A stretch of 64,000 nt of DNA from CAXBOO01 sp963977425 (GTDB lineage Bacteria > Bacteroidota > Bacteroidia > Flavobacteriales_D > Luteibaculaceae), in assembly GCA_963977425.1 (NCBI GenBank), contig CAXBOO010000004.1, positions 124,001 to 188,000 on the forward strand. The letters run 5' to 3'. Position numbers and translations under genes: made by a program. Below, one piece after another: positions 63,224 through 64,000 of this stretch (position 1 is its first letter; each line of letters begins with the position of its first letter). The notes under the pieces are model-generated. The model had not been told where the DNA came from, did no database searches, and saw nothing but the letters and a program-made list of their open reading frames with translations.

Positions 63224-63256
63224 CAAAAATAGCTTTTTTACTTTTCTATTGCACAA
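63224..63256 (-). promoter_or_regulatory. Promoter of the acyl-CoA dehydrogenase gene
   Basis: On the minus strand: TTG (63256-63254), 22-base spacer, TATTTTTG (63231-63224), 23 bases before the ATG. Confidence 0.55.
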
Positions 63257-63294
63257 AGTCCCTATTCGATGTTGAAATCATCTCTGTTTTGGCT

Positions 63295-63325
63295 TTGAAA
63301 AGTAGAGTCAACTCAAATACTTTTG
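63295..63325 (+). promoter_or_regulatory. Full Bacteroidota promoter of anmK
   Basis: TTG at 63295-63297, 20-base spacer, then TACTTTTG at 63318-63325, 14 bases before the ATG. Same spacing as the ahcY promoter. Confidence 0.7.
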
Positions 63326-63339
63326 GCTAAACTTGTTGT

Positions 63340-64000
63340 ATGAAAATTATAGGCGCCATGTCGGGTTCATCTCTCGACGGCTTGGATTTGGCTTTGTGTT
63401 CGTTTGTAAATACGGGCGGAAGTATACAATGGAAAATGCATGTTTCTAAAACCTTTCCTTTTCCAAAAGAAATAGCCGAAAAATTATCGAAGGCCCATAA
63501 CTTATCCATTTTGGATGCGGAAAAATTAGGGGTGTCATTGTCAAAATTCACGGCCAATTGTATTCAAAAATTACCGCAGTGGGAACAATGCGATGCCATA
63601 GCCATTCATGGACACACTATTCAGCATGAACCAGCAGAAGGTTATTCTTTGCAAATAACTAATCCGTGGCATTTGCATCAATTGTTGGACAAAACGGTTG
63701 TAGCCGATTTTAGGAATGCCGATATAGCTTTAGGTGGTCAAGGCGCTCCATTGGTGCCGAAAGCTGATTTGGATTTATTTACAGATTACGATGCTTTTTT
63801 GAATTTAGGCGGAATAGCCAATGCTACTTTTTTTGAGGGCGATAAAATCCATGCATATGATCTATATGCCTGCAATCAGTGGTTGAACGCTTTAAGTTTA
63901 GAGTTAGGAAAGGCGTACGATAAGGATGGTGAATTGTCTTCTTCGGGAAAAGTAATTTCTGAAATAGTGGATGCATGTTTGAATTGGAATTATTGCAGTC
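63340..64000 (+). CDS. anmK: Anhydro-N-acetylmuramic acid kinase, 3'-truncated by window edge
   Basis: Phosphorylates and opens 1,6-anhydro-MurNAc in peptidoglycan recycling. 220 codons lie in the window; the gene runs off the right edge, where no stop is reached. Signatures: IIGAMSGSSLDGLDLALC at the N-terminus (ATP-binding loop), AIHGHTIQHEP, NADIALGGQGAPLVPKAD and FLNLGGIANATFF. The ATG at 63340 fits the family and the promoter. The opposite-strand frame here is a shadow. Confidence 0.93.
   Translation, partial: MKIIGAMSGSSLDGLDLALCSFVNTGGSIQWKMHVSKTFPFPKEIAEKLSKAHNLSILDAEKLGVSLSKFTANCIQKLPQWEQCDAIAIHGHTIQHEPAEGYSLQITNPWHLHQLLDKTVVADFRNADIALGGQGAPLVPKADLDLFTDYDAFLNLGGIANATFFEGDKIHAYDLYACNQWLNALSLELGKAYDKDGELSSSGKVISEIVDACLNWNYCS

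Noticed and set aside
63327..63557. Minus-strand open frame near the right edge
   Set aside because: Lies antisense to anmK, whose motifs are clear on the plus strand.
1..64000. Mobile elements, prophage or genomic island
   Set aside because: No transposase, integrase, terminal repeats or phage genes seen; gene content is mostly core.

Overview
The window looks like a chromosomal stretch of a low-GC, Gram-negative member of the Bacteroidota, probably near the Flavobacteriia. The reasons are: type IX secretion (T9SS) sorting domains and a PorV-family protein; a TonB-dependent receptor with an N-terminal carboxypeptidase-like domain; a MurF-alanine racemase fusion; a bacterial geranylgeranylglyceryl-phosphate-synthase homologue; lipoproteins with acidic/lysine residues right after the lipobox cysteine; almost no Shine-Dalgarno sequences; and promoters that fit the Bacteroidota pattern TTG-N(about 20)-TAnnTTTG. 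I see no IS element, prophage, CRISPR array or rRNA. One tRNA (Leu, anticodon TAG) is present. Genes are tightly packed, with many 1-18 base overlaps, and no gene-free gap exceeds 300 bases.

Layout. 1-4679: envelope genes (M23 peptidase cut by the left edge, a secreted protein with a poly-lysine tail, comF on the other strand, a membrane coiled-coil protein and an OmpA-like coiled-coil lipoprotein). 4745-8129: haem operon hemA-hemC-hemD, then a small anchored protein ending in a T9SS-like beta domain. 8266-16645: a complete recD-recC-recB operon. 16648-21111: GT-C-type membrane protein, beta-barrel protein, tiny lysine-rich histone-like protein, glycyl-tRNA synthetase. 21165-26783: a giant T9SS type B adhesin-like protein with about eleven tandem modules. 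26879-30829 (minus): tdk, murF-alr, plsC, gatC. 30907-34087 (plus): conserved unknown, M28 peptidase, rsmI, DUF3109. 34091-36684: thiG and thiE diverging from thiH. 36667-38434 (minus): phosphopantetheinyl transferase, GGGP synthase, second ThiE/TenI-like protein. 38501-39814: ahcY. 39874-40643: two small exported proteins overlapping head to head. 40819-49906: TonB receptor, 1434-residue T9SS cargo, PorV-family protein. 49998-55503: greA, HIT protein, ruvC, flippase-like protein, glycosyltransferase 2, lone OppC-type permease, short-chain fatty acid transporter. 55636-57062: small membrane protein and flavin reductase. 57155-60664: tRNA-Leu, trigger factor, clpP, clpX. 60759-61991: two lipoproteins behind near-identical terminators. 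62059-64000: acyl-CoA dehydrogenase, then anmK cut by the right edge.

How the parts fit. Most of the window is core housekeeping: tetrapyrrole, thiamine, peptidoglycan and its recycling, protein folding and turnover, recombination. The distinctive part is the cell-surface machinery: two large T9SS cargoes, a PorV-family barrel encoded directly behind one cargo and its TonB receptor, several lipoproteins, and three unusually lysine-rich small or tailed proteins. The best candidates for something not well described are the receptor/cargo/PorV block, the PPTase-GGGPS-ThiE-like operon, the A10 slippery run at the hemC/hemD junction where hemD lacks a normal start codon, the head-to-head overlap at 40251-40293, and the terminator hairpins placed directly before the clpX and tig start codons. 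All functional names rest on motif recognition by eye; no database search was run.
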